64,000 nt of DNA, taken from Microcoleus vaginatus PCC 9802. GTDB taxonomy: Bacteria > Cyanobacteriota > Cyanobacteriia > Cyanobacteriales > Microcoleaceae. The stretch covers positions 5,903,001 through 5,967,000 of the forward strand of contig CP031740.1 in NCBI GenBank assembly GCA_022701275.1. Reading direction: 5' to 3'. Positions 19,001 to 29,200 of the stretch are shown piece by piece (position 1 is the first letter of the stretch; each line of letters begins with the position of its first letter). The notes beneath the pieces are model-generated. The model did not search any database and had not been told where the DNA came from. It saw only the letters and a list, made by a program, of their open reading frames with translations. The translations under genes were made by a program, and so were the position numbers.

Positions 19001-20148
19001 GCGCGCACCTCAAAAGGAATAAATTTCCCATCTCGATAAAGTTCTATATCTTCAACAAATACCGTTTCGCCGCGCAGTGCTCGGAATGCAGGCAGTTCTT
19101 CAATTGGATACGGCTGGTTTTGGCGGTACATTTGATAAACTTCTACTGCTTCTTCTAAAGTCGCATCGGGGATAGTTTCTACACCGAGCCAATGCTTGGC
19201 AGTTTGGTTTAAGTACACGACTTTACCCGAGGCCTCGTGGATAGATACTCCTGCAGGTATGGCTTCGATAAATTGCTGGAGTTGGCTCTCGCTGTGCGCT
19301 AAAGCTTCATTTAAAGATTTTTGGTCTGCAAAAGCCTGTTGCAGTTGCCCTGCCATAAGATTGAAGGAATTGGCGAGTTCTCCGACTTCATCCAAGCGTT
19401 TAATTTCTAAAGGTTGATCCCATTTTCCTTTTGCAACATTTTTGGCGGCGGTATTCAAGCGCATAATTGGCTTTGTTACCCAACGGGAAGTCAACAATCC
19501 GATCGCCATTCCCAGCGGCAGTGTACCGGCCAATAACCACAATGTGTTGCGCGTATTTGCTTGAATCGGAGCCATGAAATCCGACTCTGGCACCACCACC
19601 ACAATCAACCCATCCAAACTACGGCCATCTCGATAGGGAGTGACGCGGACAAACTGCCTATCGCCCTTGCTCGCCAGGGTCAATTTCTCGGTTGTTTGCA
19701 ACGTGCGGAAGTTGCCAAATCGGTTGGCGAGTTGTCGAGCAATATCTCGCGTTCGAGCATCCTTGCTGTTGGTGGCTAGCAATGGCGTCGGTTGCTTTTT
19801 TGCTGGCGTCACCAAGGGTGTTTCTAGTCTGGATGTGGCAATCAGATTGCCCGATCGATCCATAATAAAAGTTTGTCCTGAAGCCGAGAATTGCAGCCTA
19901 GCCAGAAAGGTATTGATTGCCGACAGCCCATTATTATCCGTGAGGCGATCGCTAATTCGCTCTCCTACTTGTTCGATTAACTGATGCGCTACATCTTCGA
20001 CTGATTCCTGACCACTTTTGAAAGAAAGATAGCCCACTAGCCCAACTACACTTACCGTTTGCAAAACCAACGGAACAATCAGAACCCTTCGCAGCGGAAG
20101 CTTGCTAAAAAATTTGGCGGTTAGGCGGTTGAAGTGATAAATGGGCAT
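16018..20148 (-). CDS. Hybrid histidine kinase: Cache-like/HAMP/PAS x3/GAF/HisKA/HATPase/REC
   Basis: A 1376-residue membrane sensor. Order: membrane segment ~21-42, extracytoplasmic sensor with SGQTFIMDRSGNLIATS (Cache-like), second membrane segment ~206-225, HAMP (226-280), three PAS units (about 290-405, 460-575, 575-695), a phytochrome-like GAF (700-885), HisKA with H922 in NMSHELRTPLNAILGF, HATPase with DTGAGIA and GLGLAIS, and a receiver domain with D1221 in HLIFMDMWMP. The GAF has C825 in AGLSPCYIELL, at the position where cyanobacteriochromes attach bilin, but Tyr follows it instead of His. The HATPase contains QQLPISNYQL, a translated heptamer repeat. Likely acts with the REC-kinase downstream. 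Confidence 0.93.
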   Translation of the reverse strand: MPIYHFNRLTAKFFSKLPLRRVLIVPLVLQTVSVVGLVGYLSFKSGQESVEDVAHQLIEQVGERISDRLTDNNGLSAINTFLARLQFSASGQTFIMDRSGNLIATSRLETPLVTPAKKQPTPLLATNSKDARTRDIARQLANRFGNFRTLQTTEKLTLASKGDRQFVRVTPYRDGRSLDGLIVVVVPESDFMAPIQANTRNTLWLLAGTLPLGMAIGLLTSRWVTKPIMRLNTAAKNVAKGKWDQPLEIKRLDEVGELANSFNLMAGQLQQAFADQKSLNEALAHSESQLQQFIEAIPAGVSIHEASGKVVYLNQTAKHWLGVETIPDATLEEAVEVYQMYRQNQPYPIEELPAFRALRGETVFVEDIELYRDGKFIPFEVRATPIFDEGGNIIYAINAFSNIAQRKHYEKILTDYNRTLEAEVAERTCALARASELLQYEMADRKLLEQKLYTSAEQVVKIFESITDVVLIFNHEEKSIQILPTKGISQYNYQTNQSDSIIEQLFQEESEDIYFAQVQQALETQQTISFDYSLRINNKEVWFAAKISPLSDSSAVWVARDISDRQFAEARLLEAQKIARIGSWEHDIATKTTTWSEELYRIYELDPTQKPLPTEQLIEHFHPEDRSRYVKMVREQAMSGQSFEIDVRLIRRDGSLSYIEVRGKPVYDKKGELIRLFGTVLDISDRKQAELALRESAQGEQAIARSIDRIRQSLDIDTIFKTTTSELRQTLKCDRVGIYRFNPDWSGEFVAESMAPGWISLMQQRDDGNVPNTLVEHSRCTVKTMQAGGTPVLDTYLQKNQGGMYARGLPYRIIEDIYSAGLSPCYIELLKQFQARAYVIFPIFCGSQLWGLLASYQNSVPRTWREAEINIALQISTQLGVALQQAQLLEATQQQAVQLQQAAWAAEAANLAKSTFLANMSHELRTPLNAILGFSQLMQRSTNLNREQQENIRIINRSGEHLLALINQILDLAKIEAGRITINPTSFQLSSLLNDLEEMFQLQAMEQQLQLIFDCSSEVPEYVQTDQMKLRQVLINLLSNAIKFTKQGVIKLRVSAFIDRENQQLPISNYQLHFEIEDTGAGIAADELDKLFQAFVQTKTGTKSQQGTGLGLAISQQFVKLMGGVITVRSEVGRGTTFAFDIPVSAVDAPATQPVQPLHRVIALKRNQPRYRILIVDDQSDNRQLLIKLLAAFNFELQEATNGIEAIEMWSSFEPHLIFMDMWMPVMDGHEATKRIKATVKGQATAIIAVSAGNAEETQTVTVSDDCDDFIHKPFRDTEILATLHKHLGVRYIYDEPESVPESTQIEAPTPETLAALPADWLAALEKATIECDLELILIQIEQIRDRNDALASALAALANEFQFNQILALIHPEPK
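16931..16965. repeat. ATTGGTA heptamer repeat inside the hybrid kinase gene
   Basis: TAATTGGTAATTACTGATTG continues to GTAATTGCTGATT inside the HATPase-coding part, in frame. It is the same repeat family as the array inside the TauE-type gene and the intergenic ATTGGTA arrays. Confidence 0.7.
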
Positions 20149-20550
20149 GGGTGTAAACCAATTTGCGCTGATAATCCTATTTTAACTGCTGTAGCCTGCC
20201 TTTTCCGGCAATTGGCGCGCCCTAAAAACTGTGAAATTTTCCGCCCGGTTCAATATAGCCAACTACTAGCGAAGATTAGACGCGGATGCGAAAATTTGCT
20301 TCTGTCAGTTCTGTTTCTAGCTGTTGGGAATTTGATTCACTTTTACTTGCAAAAACTGTGATAAATTTTCTAATTGCTTTGTGTGTATCGGCAATCATGT
20401 TGTTAATGAAAAGCCAGCGGGGGCGGGTTTATGAGATTGTAGATTATGGGCAATTATTATTGGTGAACCCGCCCCTACAAGATTTAACATCATACAAATC
20501 CCAATCAAACGGAAATGATATTATTTGTGCGTTCATCGAACCCGATCGCC
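20149..20550. other. Intergenic region between two hybrid kinase genes, with an inverted repeat
   Basis: About 400 bp without a credible gene. GGGGCGGGTT (20420-20429) and AACCCGCCCC (20466-20475) form a hairpin with a 36-base AT-rich loop; this resembles dispersed GGGGCGGGTT elements of filamentous cyanobacteria. It lies downstream of the split kinase and upstream of the 16018-20148 kinase, so it may be a terminator for the former. Confidence 0.6.
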
Positions 20551-22737
20551 CTAATGCAAATTTGTTAACTTGGCTAAAACGGTGGCGAAGAGAGCGGGTT
20601 CGATCGGCTTTGTTAAGTGTTCGTTGTAACCAGTGGCGAGCGCCTGATCGCGGTCTTCTTCGCTAGCATAAGCTGTCAGCGCCACGGCCGGCAAGCGCTT
20701 GATGTTGTCTGATTCAGACGATCGCACTTTGCTGATCAGCGAGTAGCCGTCCTCAACGGGCATACCGATATCACTAACTAAAATATCCGGCGGCGACTGC
20801 TGTAAAATGTCGATCGCCTCCGCAGCCGAAGCAACCGCAGTCGCAGTCGCCCCCAACTGTTCGAGGGCCGCAATCAAAAACTTGCGGTTGTCGGGTTCGT
20901 CATCAACTACCAACACCTTTAAACCTGCCAAAATACCCGGACGAATTTGATGGGATTTGCTTTCCTCTCTCAACTGTGGCTGCTGACCCCGACGGTGTTT
21001 GAGCGGCAGTTTCACCGTAAATGTCGCACCCTTGTCTTTACCGGGACTTTCCGCCGTCACAGTGCCGCCGTGGAGTTCCACCAAGTGCCGGACGATCGCT
21101 AATCCCAGTCCCAAACCGTTTTGAGGCCTAGTAAGCGAGGCGTCTGCTTGTCGGAAGCGATCGAATACGTAGGGCAGAAACTCAGCAGAAATGCCATTTC
21201 CGGTATCGCTGACAGTAATTTGCACGTAATTTGGTGAGGAGGAATTGGTAACAGCTACCGCCGATAAGCGGATTTTTACAGTTCCTCCAGAAGGCGTAAA
21301 CTTGACGGCGTTAGTCAGCAAATTCGACATTACCTGCTGCAACCTCTGGGCGTCGCCCCACATCAAGTTGACTGCGGGGTCCAATTCTGACGAAACGGTG
21401 ACAGACTTGGCCTGGGCTGCAAGACGAACTGAATTGAGGGCAACCTCGATCGTCGGTTTCATGATGAACCAGCCGGGTTTCAGAGCCAGCTTACCTTGAA
21501 TAATCCGGGAAACATCGAGCAAATCTTCCACTACCTGCACCTGCACCTTCGACTGACGCTCGATGGCTTCCAAACCGCAAGCTAAATCATCTTCCGTGTA
21601 GGGGAGGGCGCGCAGCCTCTGCGCCCAGCCCATAATCACATTTATAGGCGTGCGGAGTTCGTGGGAAAGAGTGTCTAGAAACTCGTCTTTCCGGCGGCTG
21701 ATAGCTTCTGCTTCCGCCCGCGCGGCCTGTTCGCGCTCGAGCAACTGAGCGCGTTGTGCTTCGACTTGCTTGCGATCGCTGATGTCGGCGATGATCGACA
21801 TACAGTGGATATTGCCGTTGCTGTCGCGGACTGGAGTTGCCCAGAAACTGATGTCGATCAAGCTGCCGTCTTTCCTTTGGCGCTGGGTTTCCATGCCGGC
21901 GATCGCGTTTCCTTCGCGAATTCCTTTCAAATTAGCCATGAATTCCTCCCGCTTGTCTGCGGGAACGCTGGGCACAAATTGACCTACCGCCTCTGATTCG
22001 CGCCAGCCAAAAATCCTCTCGGCGGCTGGGTTCCACATTTTCACAGTCCCGTCGTCGCAGCCCAAAAGGGTAATTGCTAGGGGACAAGCCTGAATCAAGG
22101 CTTCTAAAGTTTGATGGAGGTGCGATCGCGCTGCTTCTGCTTGTTTGCGAGCGCTGATATCGACGTTCACCCCGATCATCCGCAAAGGCAAACCCCCCTC
22201 GTCCTGAAACACCTTAGCCCTGCAAGCAATCCAGCCCACGCTTTTGTCCGGGCGGCAAATGCGAAACTCTATGTTTAATTCCTCCCCGGACGCCCCCGCA
22301 GCTTTTATCTGCTGTTCGGTAACAGCGCGATCGTCTGGATGCACCATTTCCACCCAACTTTGATAGCTGTCGATACCGCCGGCCGGCAGCCCGTACAAAG
22401 CCTCTAACTCCGGTGTAAACGCGAGCTCGCCGGTTTGGACGTTCAATTCAAAAGTTCCGATTTTGCCTGCTTGCTGAGCGATTTGCAGCCGTTCTTGATG
22501 GTGTTTGAGTTCTGCTTCCACGCGGGAGATCTCGGTCAAGTCGATGAAGAATGCGACAATCGTCTCTGGTTCGCTAGCGTCCGGGGACAGAGTGGTTCCG
22601 CCCATCAGAATCGGCACGCGGCTGCCATCTTTGCGGATGTACTCTTTCTTGAAAGGAGTTGCGACTCCCTTAGCCCGCAGTTCTTGCGCCGCCACGGCGT
22701 CGAGGTGCAGGTATTCGGGGGGGTCATCCTGTCCCAC
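20551..22737 (-). CDS. Multi-PAS hybrid histidine kinase, C-terminal segment (after frameshift)
   Basis: This frame begins in the middle of a PAS domain (DDPPEYLHLDAVAAQELRAK) that is the direct continuation of the frame ending at 22605, so it is the 3' part of one gene, not a separate one; the apparent GTG start at 22737 is incidental. Contents: end of a PAS, two complete PAS units, HisKA with LSHELRTPINVIMG, HATPase with NLLTNAVKF, DTGNGIS and GLGLAIV, and a C-terminal receiver (DILVSDIGMPVEDG). If the G7 tract at 22717-22723 had eight bases, the kinase would be continuous from about 26057 to 20551. Confidence 0.9.
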   Translation of the reverse strand: MGQDDPPEYLHLDAVAAQELRAKGVATPFKKEYIRKDGSRVPILMGGTTLSPDASEPETIVAFFIDLTEISRVEAELKHHQERLQIAQQAGKIGTFELNVQTGELAFTPELEALYGLPAGGIDSYQSWVEMVHPDDRAVTEQQIKAAGASGEELNIEFRICRPDKSVGWIACRAKVFQDEGGLPLRMIGVNVDISARKQAEAARSHLHQTLEALIQACPLAITLLGCDDGTVKMWNPAAERIFGWRESEAVGQFVPSVPADKREEFMANLKGIREGNAIAGMETQRQRKDGSLIDISFWATPVRDSNGNIHCMSIIADISDRKQVEAQRAQLLEREQAARAEAEAISRRKDEFLDTLSHELRTPINVIMGWAQRLRALPYTEDDLACGLEAIERQSKVQVQVVEDLLDVSRIIQGKLALKPGWFIMKPTIEVALNSVRLAAQAKSVTVSSELDPAVNLMWGDAQRLQQVMSNLLTNAVKFTPSGGTVKIRLSAVAVTNSSSPNYVQITVSDTGNGISAEFLPYVFDRFRQADASLTRPQNGLGLGLAIVRHLVELHGGTVTAESPGKDKGATFTVKLPLKHRRGQQPQLREESKSHQIRPGILAGLKVLVVDDEPDNRKFLIAALEQLGATATAVASAAEAIDILQQSPPDILVSDIGMPVEDGYSLISKVRSSESDNIKRLPAVALTAYASEEDRDQALATGYNEHLTKPIEPALFATVLAKLTNLH

Positions 22738-25700
22738 CGCATTTTACCCGAGAGCAAGTCTGAGCGGGTGTAGCCGACCATGTTGAGCAGGGATTGGTTG
22801 GCGTAGGCGATGCGGCCGCTAAAATCGCCGATCGCGACTCCGAAAATATTTGACTCGAACAGCCGCCGGAATATGGCTTCGCTTTGCTGCATTACCCGTT
22901 TTGCTTCTTTGCGATCGGTGATTTCGGCAACCACCGTGCTAACTCCCAGCAGTGTTCCTGATTCATCGTTCACTGGGTAAAAGCTGATTTGCCAATCCCG
23001 CAAAACTCCCGGCTGTTGCTTGGTTTCGGCCTTAATTTCCAAGTCGAGCACGGGGGTTTGCGTCGCCAGCACTTGGCGGTAAATCCGCTCTACCATATCG
23101 GCCATTTCGGGAATTACTTCTCTAACTGTGCGCCCGAGGTGCTCTGCGATCGATCGGCCGTTGATCGCAGCGAGGCATTCGTTCAGGCGGATGTAGCGCA
23201 AATTGGTATCGACAAAGCACAGCCCGACTGGTGTAGTCTTGTAAACTAAGTCGAGTTCTGCTAGTTGGCGGCGAATGCGTATTTCGTTTTCTCGAAGTTG
23301 ATTTTGGGCTTGTTTGCGATCGGTAATATCGAGTACAAAGAATGCTCCTTTGTCTTTGCATCCTTGGAAGTTTCCGCCGCCGACTAAAACTGGGAAGCGC
23401 GTGCCGTCTTTGCGGAGATATTCTTTTTCAAAAGGCGCGCAACTTCCTTCTGCTTCGACTTGCGCGAGGGCGACGCGATCGAGTTCTAGATATTCCGGCG
23501 CCGTAAGTTCGAGCCAGCGGATCTGTCCCGAAGCTAAGTCTTCCCTTGTATATCCGATCATTTCCAGTAAGGCGTCGTTAGCGTCCGTAACTCCGCCACT
23601 AACATCCCAGAAACCAATGCCAATTATGTTAGATTCTACCACGCTGCGGAAGCGCATTTCGCTTTCCCGCAAAGCTAATTCGGTTTGTTTTGCTGCGGTA
23701 ATATCTGTGATAATTAGGCCGACTCCGATTATTTCTCCCCTTTCATTTTTCACTGGGTAGTAGTTGGCGAGCCAGTAGCCCAAATCTCCAGCTTTTCCCG
23801 GAGGTTCGCCGCTAATTTCTACGTTTAAAACAGGCTGACCGGTTTCTAAAACTTGCTGAATTATTGGTGCAAATTTGGTCGCGCATTCTGGCAACAATTC
23901 CCGGAAGTCTTTACCGAGATGCTGTTCGGCGGGCAAACCGTGGAGTTCGGCTAAAACTTGATTGATACGGATGAAACGCATTTCGCGATCCAGAAAGCAA
24001 ATCGCTAGGGGAGATGCTTCTAATAGCGAGTCAATTAAGGCAAAGGATTGCGATGTTTGAGATAGTGCTTGCTGCGCTTTTGTGTAAAGTCTAGTGTTGT
24101 CTAGGGCGATCGCCACGCGATATGCTAAATCTTCTAGCATAGCCATATCTTCTGCATTGTAGCGGTGGCCCAACTTGGAGGTAAAGCAAGTGATGGAACC
24201 CATTACCCGCCCGCGGGCTTTCAGCGGTACGCAAGCCTGAGATCCGATATTGAGCGATCGAAGTATTTCCAATTCTGCTGCATTTTCGGCTGCTGCTGCT
24301 AAAATTTCTTCATCCACTTCGGCAATTAGTTGGGATGTTCCGGTGCGGATTACCAGCGGATAGCCGTTAACAGCATTGTCGGCGCTCGGACTGCGGATTC
24401 TCAAGTTATTCAGACTATCAACTATAGAGGCTTGTGCGTGAGCAGCAGCGACTCGACGCACTTTTGAGTCGGTTTCGGTCAAATAAATGCAGCACCCGTC
24501 GGCGATCGAATTTATTGCTAATTCTGCTACCTTTTGCAGCGCCGTTTCCCCGTCAAACGCATCAGCCAGCATTTTGCTAACTTCTGCTAAAAATGCCGAG
24601 CGCTGCTTTTCAATTTCCGCTTTTTCCCTCGCTGTTTGCTCGATTGTTAACTGCAATCTTTGAGTTTCCGCAAGTTTTATTTCTGTGATATCGCGAGCGA
24701 CAATTAAGGCTGATTCTGGTACGCCATTTTTGTCCAATTCGGGAACTACGTGGGATTGATAACTTCGGAGGCCGTTGATTGAGAAACCCTCAAATTCGAT
24801 AATTTCTTCTTGACCTGTTTCTAACACTTTGTGCAGGGTTTCATCCCACCTCTGGCACAGTTCCGGCGGCATTCCTATTTCTTGACTGGTTTTACCCAGG
24901 AAGAATGAAATCGGTTTTCCTTGGCTTCTTGCAACTGCTTGATTGACATAAATATAACGCAGATCTTTGTCAGTGCGGATAATTACATCGGGCGTATTTT
25001 CTAGCAGAGTTCTCAGTTGCTGTTCGCTGCTTGCCAAAGCTGCTTGCGTTTCTTGTCTTTCCGTGACATCTCTCACCGTCCCCACGTATCCGATGAGTTC
25101 GCCGGAGTCGGAGCACATCGGCGAGGAACAAACGTTAATCCAGCGCACAATCCCCTCTGGTGTTTGCAGGCGATACTCGATCGCATATTCCCCACCTTGC
25201 CGAGTATAATCCAGCCATCGGCTCAATACGCGATCGCTGTCTTCCGGGTGAATGCACTTCTCCCAACCGTCTCCTAAAAGTTCTGCCAAACTTAAGCCGC
25301 AAATAGCTTGACAGCGTGGGTTTGCATAGGTGTAGCGCCCCTCAAAATCTGCTACAAAAATGCCGACAGGCGAACAGGAACTTAAACAGCGAAATCGTTC
25401 TTCTTGAGCTTGCAGCGCTTCTTTAGCTACTGTTAGTTCTGCTGTGCGCTCTTTAACGCGGCTTTCTAGCTTCGTGTAGGATAAAGCCAGGGCTATTTCT
25501 GCTTTTTGGCGCTCAGTAATATCGATGCCTGTTCCTATCACATATTCCACCACGCCCTCGCCATCTAGGGTCACAGTATTAGACCAAGAAATTAAGCGTT
25601 GCTCGCCATTTTTAGTGCGCCAATAGTTTTGATATTCGCTGTAAAAATGTTCGACTTTGAGGTTGGTAAAAACTGTTTTAACTGGCTCTATTTCTTCGGG

Positions 25701-26057
25701 AATTAAAAACAAATCCCAAACATATTTATTAATTACTTCTGCTGTTGAGTAGCCTGTAGTTTTTTCGCAAGCTTGGTTAAACCGGACAATCCGTCCTTGG
25801 CTGTCGAGAACTACAATCAAGCAAGCTGTCGTGTCAATTACTTTTGAAATAATATTACGTTCTATTTCTAGTTCTTGTTCGGCGGACTTTAACCCAGCAT
25901 ACCAAGCGGTAACCATTGCAGCGGCCAAAAGTAAGAGAGTAGGAGCTGCCTTGAATGAAAACAGTAACAGGGTTGTCAGCAGTAAACCCGTGCCGACACT
26001 AAACGTAGCAATGTTGTAAGATTTAATGGGTAAGGGCAGGACCTGAAACCGATTCAT
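22605..26057 (-). CDS. Multi-PAS hybrid histidine kinase, N-terminal segment (before frameshift)
   Basis: Two predicted membrane helices near the N-terminus (IATFSVGTGLLLTTLLLFSF and the next ~20 residues) are followed by PAS1-PAS3, a GAF domain (FDGETALQKVAELAINSIAD to ALDNTRLYTKAQQA), then PAS4-PAS7. PAS7 is interrupted: RWDRMTPP should continue as EYLHLDAVAAQ, but the frame instead gives about 40 unrelated residues to 22605. A homopolymer of seven G (C in the coding strand) lies exactly at the break. I prefer the ATG at 26057 (MNRFQVLPLPIK) over a GTG at 26090. No catalytic domain is in this piece. Confidence 0.9.
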   Translation of the reverse strand: MNRFQVLPLPIKSYNIATFSVGTGLLLTTLLLFSFKAAPTLLLLAAAMVTAWYAGLKSAEQELEIERNIISKVIDTTACLIVVLDSQGRIVRFNQACEKTTGYSTAEVINKYVWDLFLIPEEIEPVKTVFTNLKVEHFYSEYQNYWRTKNGEQRLISWSNTVTLDGEGVVEYVIGTGIDITERQKAEIALALSYTKLESRVKERTAELTVAKEALQAQEERFRCLSSCSPVGIFVADFEGRYTYANPRCQAICGLSLAELLGDGWEKCIHPEDSDRVLSRWLDYTRQGGEYAIEYRLQTPEGIVRWINVCSSPMCSDSGELIGYVGTVRDVTERQETQAALASSEQQLRTLLENTPDVIIRTDKDLRYIYVNQAVARSQGKPISFFLGKTSQEIGMPPELCQRWDETLHKVLETGQEEIIEFEGFSINGLRSYQSHVVPELDKNGVPESALIVARDITEIKLAETQRLQLTIEQTAREKAEIEKQRSAFLAEVSKMLADAFDGETALQKVAELAINSIADGCCIYLTETDSKVRRVAAAHAQASIVDSLNNLRIRSPSADNAVNGYPLVIRTGTSQLIAEVDEEILAAAAENAAELEILRSLNIGSQACVPLKARGRVMGSITCFTSKLGHRYNAEDMAMLEDLAYRVAIALDNTRLYTKAQQALSQTSQSFALIDSLLEASPLAICFLDREMRFIRINQVLAELHGLPAEQHLGKDFRELLPECATKFAPIIQQVLETGQPVLNVEISGEPPGKAGDLGYWLANYYPVKNERGEIIGVGLIITDITAAKQTELALRESEMRFRSVVESNIIGIGFWDVSGGVTDANDALLEMIGYTREDLASGQIRWLELTAPEYLELDRVALAQVEAEGSCAPFEKEYLRKDGTRFPVLVGGGNFQGCKDKGAFFVLDITDRKQAQNQLRENEIRIRRQLAELDLVYKTTPVGLCFVDTNLRYIRLNECLAAINGRSIAEHLGRTVREVIPEMADMVERIYRQVLATQTPVLDLEIKAETKQQPGVLRDWQISFYPVNDESGTLLGVSTVVAEITDRKEAKRVMQQSEAIFRRLFESNIFGVAIGDFSGRIAYANQSLLNMVGYTRSDLLSGKMRWDRMTPPNTCTSTPWRRKNCGLRESQLLSRKSTSAKMAAACRF

Positions 26058-26123
26058 TTTTTTTGACCTGTAGCGATGGCGCGATCGCACTATTGCTTAT
26101 GTCGATGAAACAACCTCGTTAAA

Positions 26124-26141
26124 ACTTAGTTAAAACTAAGT
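26124..26141. promoter_or_regulatory. Small palindrome ACTTAGTT-AA-AACTAAGT in divergent region
   Basis: Perfect 8-bp arms with a 2-base centre in the 229-bp gap between the divergent multi-PAS kinase and GH2-like genes, followed by ATTTATTTTTTC. It could be an operator or a weak hairpin; no known regulator motif is recognised. Confidence 0.35.
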
Positions 26142-26286
26142 ATTTATTTTTTCTATACAAAACCACATTTGTGGGTCGCGTGCCATCTTCCCAGAGACAG
26201 ATTGGCAGCGGGATTTCTCCTGAATCAACTGCTATCATAGATCCAGGGACAAATTAGATTATCTAATTTTTGGGAGCAATAAGCGA

Positions 26287-29200
26287 GTGAATGACAAGCT
26301 GGCAAAAATTATCGGGTTATTTTTCGCAGCCGCCACCCTCTTTGGATTCGTCGGTTACGCGCTTCAATATCCCAACGTAGCTAGCAGCTCAGCGATATCG
26401 ATCGGCTTCCCCAATCTTACCACCGTGGCCGTCGGGGCGATCGACAACAAACGATCCCAAATCTATCTCAACGGAACTTGGCAATTTGTCCCCGCAGTTG
26501 GCAACCCCCAAAACCCCCCCGTCTCTCCAAATTGGGGTTCCATTTCGGTGCCTGGAGACTGGCAAAAAGAAAACAACGAATCCGTACCCGGAATCATCAC
26601 TCGCGGCAGCGGCAAAGAGTGGGAAAACTTCAACAGTAAACAACTATCAAAAGCTTGGTATCAAAGAAATATAGACATTCCCGGCGACTGGACAAACCGC
26701 CGAATTTTTCTCGACTTAGCCAGAGTCAGCACCGATGCAGTCATCTTTGTCAACGGCATTAACTGCGGTCAAATCCCCTGGCCCTACGGCACTATTGAAA
26801 TTACCAAAGTAGCAAAACCAGGTCAAAACACCCTATCTATTTTAGTGGTGGCAGTATCCGATGAAAAGGAAAAAGCCGTCATCATGGACCCCACAGAAAT
26901 CTACACAGAAAAAGCCAACTTGCACTCGCGGGGAATTATCGGTGAGGTACGGCTTCTGAGCCTTCCCCCCGGCCCGCTGATTAGCGACGTATTCGTGCAA
27001 ACTTCCACCAGAAAAAAGCAAGTTAAATTAGATGTAGAACTCAAAGACGTTGCCCAAAACGGTCAAGTTGAATTAATCGCGCAAATGCTCGACGAAAAAG
27101 GCAAAGTCGAACAAAAATTTACCGGAACTGCCCGGGTTCAAGCTAAACCCATTCAAACCGTACAAGTTCAGTGGAATTGGCCAAATCCCCGTCTTTGGGA
27201 GGTCGCGCAACCAAACCTTTACACCCTGCAATTAGAAGTAAAAGGCAGCGGCATAGACACGCAATACGACCAACCTTTTGGCTTCCGCGAATTTTGGATA
27301 GAAGGGCGCAAATTTTTCTTAAATGGAACAGAATTTCGGCTGCGACCAAACTTGCACTCGGATACTTGGCAAGGCGGGACAGTAGAAGTTTCTGACCGCC
27401 TAATTGATGGCTACGTAAAAGCCGGTTTTAACATAACAGAAATGTGGCCTTGGAACCACGACGAACGCGGTAGGTGGCACTTCCGAGAGTTATTTTCCGA
27501 AAGAGCAGACCTCAAAGGCTTTCCAATTATGGCTCCCGCTTTAGACATTAGTCCTATCGCTTGGAACGGCAAGTGGAAAAACCGCCAGTGGAACGACCGC
27601 TGGAAAGCCCGAATGGTGACTGAAATGCGTCGCTACCGCAATCATCCATCAGTATTAATGTGGGCGACAAGTCCTAATTTTTTCGGCCACGCTGACGACC
27701 AAAATCCGCGCCGCATCGGCAAAAGAAAAGTAGAAGCAACTCTCAGTCCTTACGAAAGCGAGCGTTTGCGGGTGAACACTCCCCTAGGAAATGACGCTAT
27801 AGCTGCGATTAAATCGGCAGACCCAACCAGGCCTGTGATGGTACACCAAGGCGCAAACTTCGGCGATGTTTATGCGCTGAATTCTTATTTAAATATGATT
27901 CCCTTGCAAGAACGGGAAGAGTGGATTTCTGAGTGGAGCAAAACCGGGGAAATGCCCTACATGGCAGTCGAGTTTGGGACTCCTCTGCACGCAACGATGA
28001 TGCGGAACCGCAAAGGTTTTGGTCAGGTGATTCTCAGCGAACCTTGGATGACTGAGTTTGCGGCCATTTATTTTGGCAAGCAGGCTTACGAGTTGGAAAC
28101 TGCCGCTTATAAAGCTAAAATTCGCGAGCAATTCGTCAATGGTCAGGAGTATCAAAGCTGGCATGGTAAAAAAGAGTTAGATTTTGCACCCGCTTTTCAA
28201 AAGTTGCAGCAGTTATTCAGTACAAATACTTGGCGGAGTTGGCGGACTTTTGGAATGTCTGGGGGGATGATTCCTTGGAATGACGGACATGGTTGGGAAG
28301 TTTCCGAAGCTGGTCGAAAGAAAGTGGATATTGGGGCATTTCAACCGGGTCGCCGGGGAGTTTATTTGAAGCAAGTCTCGAATAATCTTTTGAATTATTT
28401 GCAGCCCGAAGCTTACACTGTTCATCCTGGGGGCGAGGCAATTATGAATAATAATAGCTCGACTTTGGCTTGGATTGCTGGTGCTAGCCCGGTTTTTACT
28501 GCGAAGGATCACAATTTGTTTGTGGGCGCAAAACTGGCAAAGCAAGTAGTGTTAATTAACGATACGCGGGCGGCGCAAGAATTTTCGTTTAAGTGGCGGG
28601 TTTTGGTGGGGGGTAAAGAAGTTAAAAAAGGCGAGCAAAAAGGGAGGATTGAGTCGGCAGGAACGCTGTTTTTCCCAATAGATGTAAATTTGCCAAATAC
28701 CATTTCTAGCAAGGCTGACGGCGAAATTCGCTTGACTGCACGGGTGGGCGAGCGATCGCATTCTGATACATTTGCTTTCCGGGTTTTTCCCAAGCAAGCC
28801 AAAAGCAAGGATACGCTGACAATCTTCGATCCAGCGGGCAAAACATCGGCAATGTTAAAACAGTTAGGTCATCCGCTTTTACCGTGGAATGGTTCGCAAG
28901 TTTCATCGCTATTAATTATCGGTAGGGAAGCGTTTTCGAGTGGAGAAAAATTGCCGGGAAGTTTAGAAAATTTTGTCCGAAACGGCGGCAAAGCAATTGT
29001 GTTTCCTCAACGCAGAGAATGGCTGAAAAATACGGGTTTCCGGGTTGCTGCCCACGTCAGCCGTCGCGCTTATTCAGTTGACAGCAACCACCCGGCAATT
29101 AGCGGTTTAGACAGTGAAGATTTGCGGGATTGGGTGGGGGAAAGCACGCTGGTTGAAGCTTATCCAGATACGAGCAAAACTGGCCCTAATTTGAGTCCGG

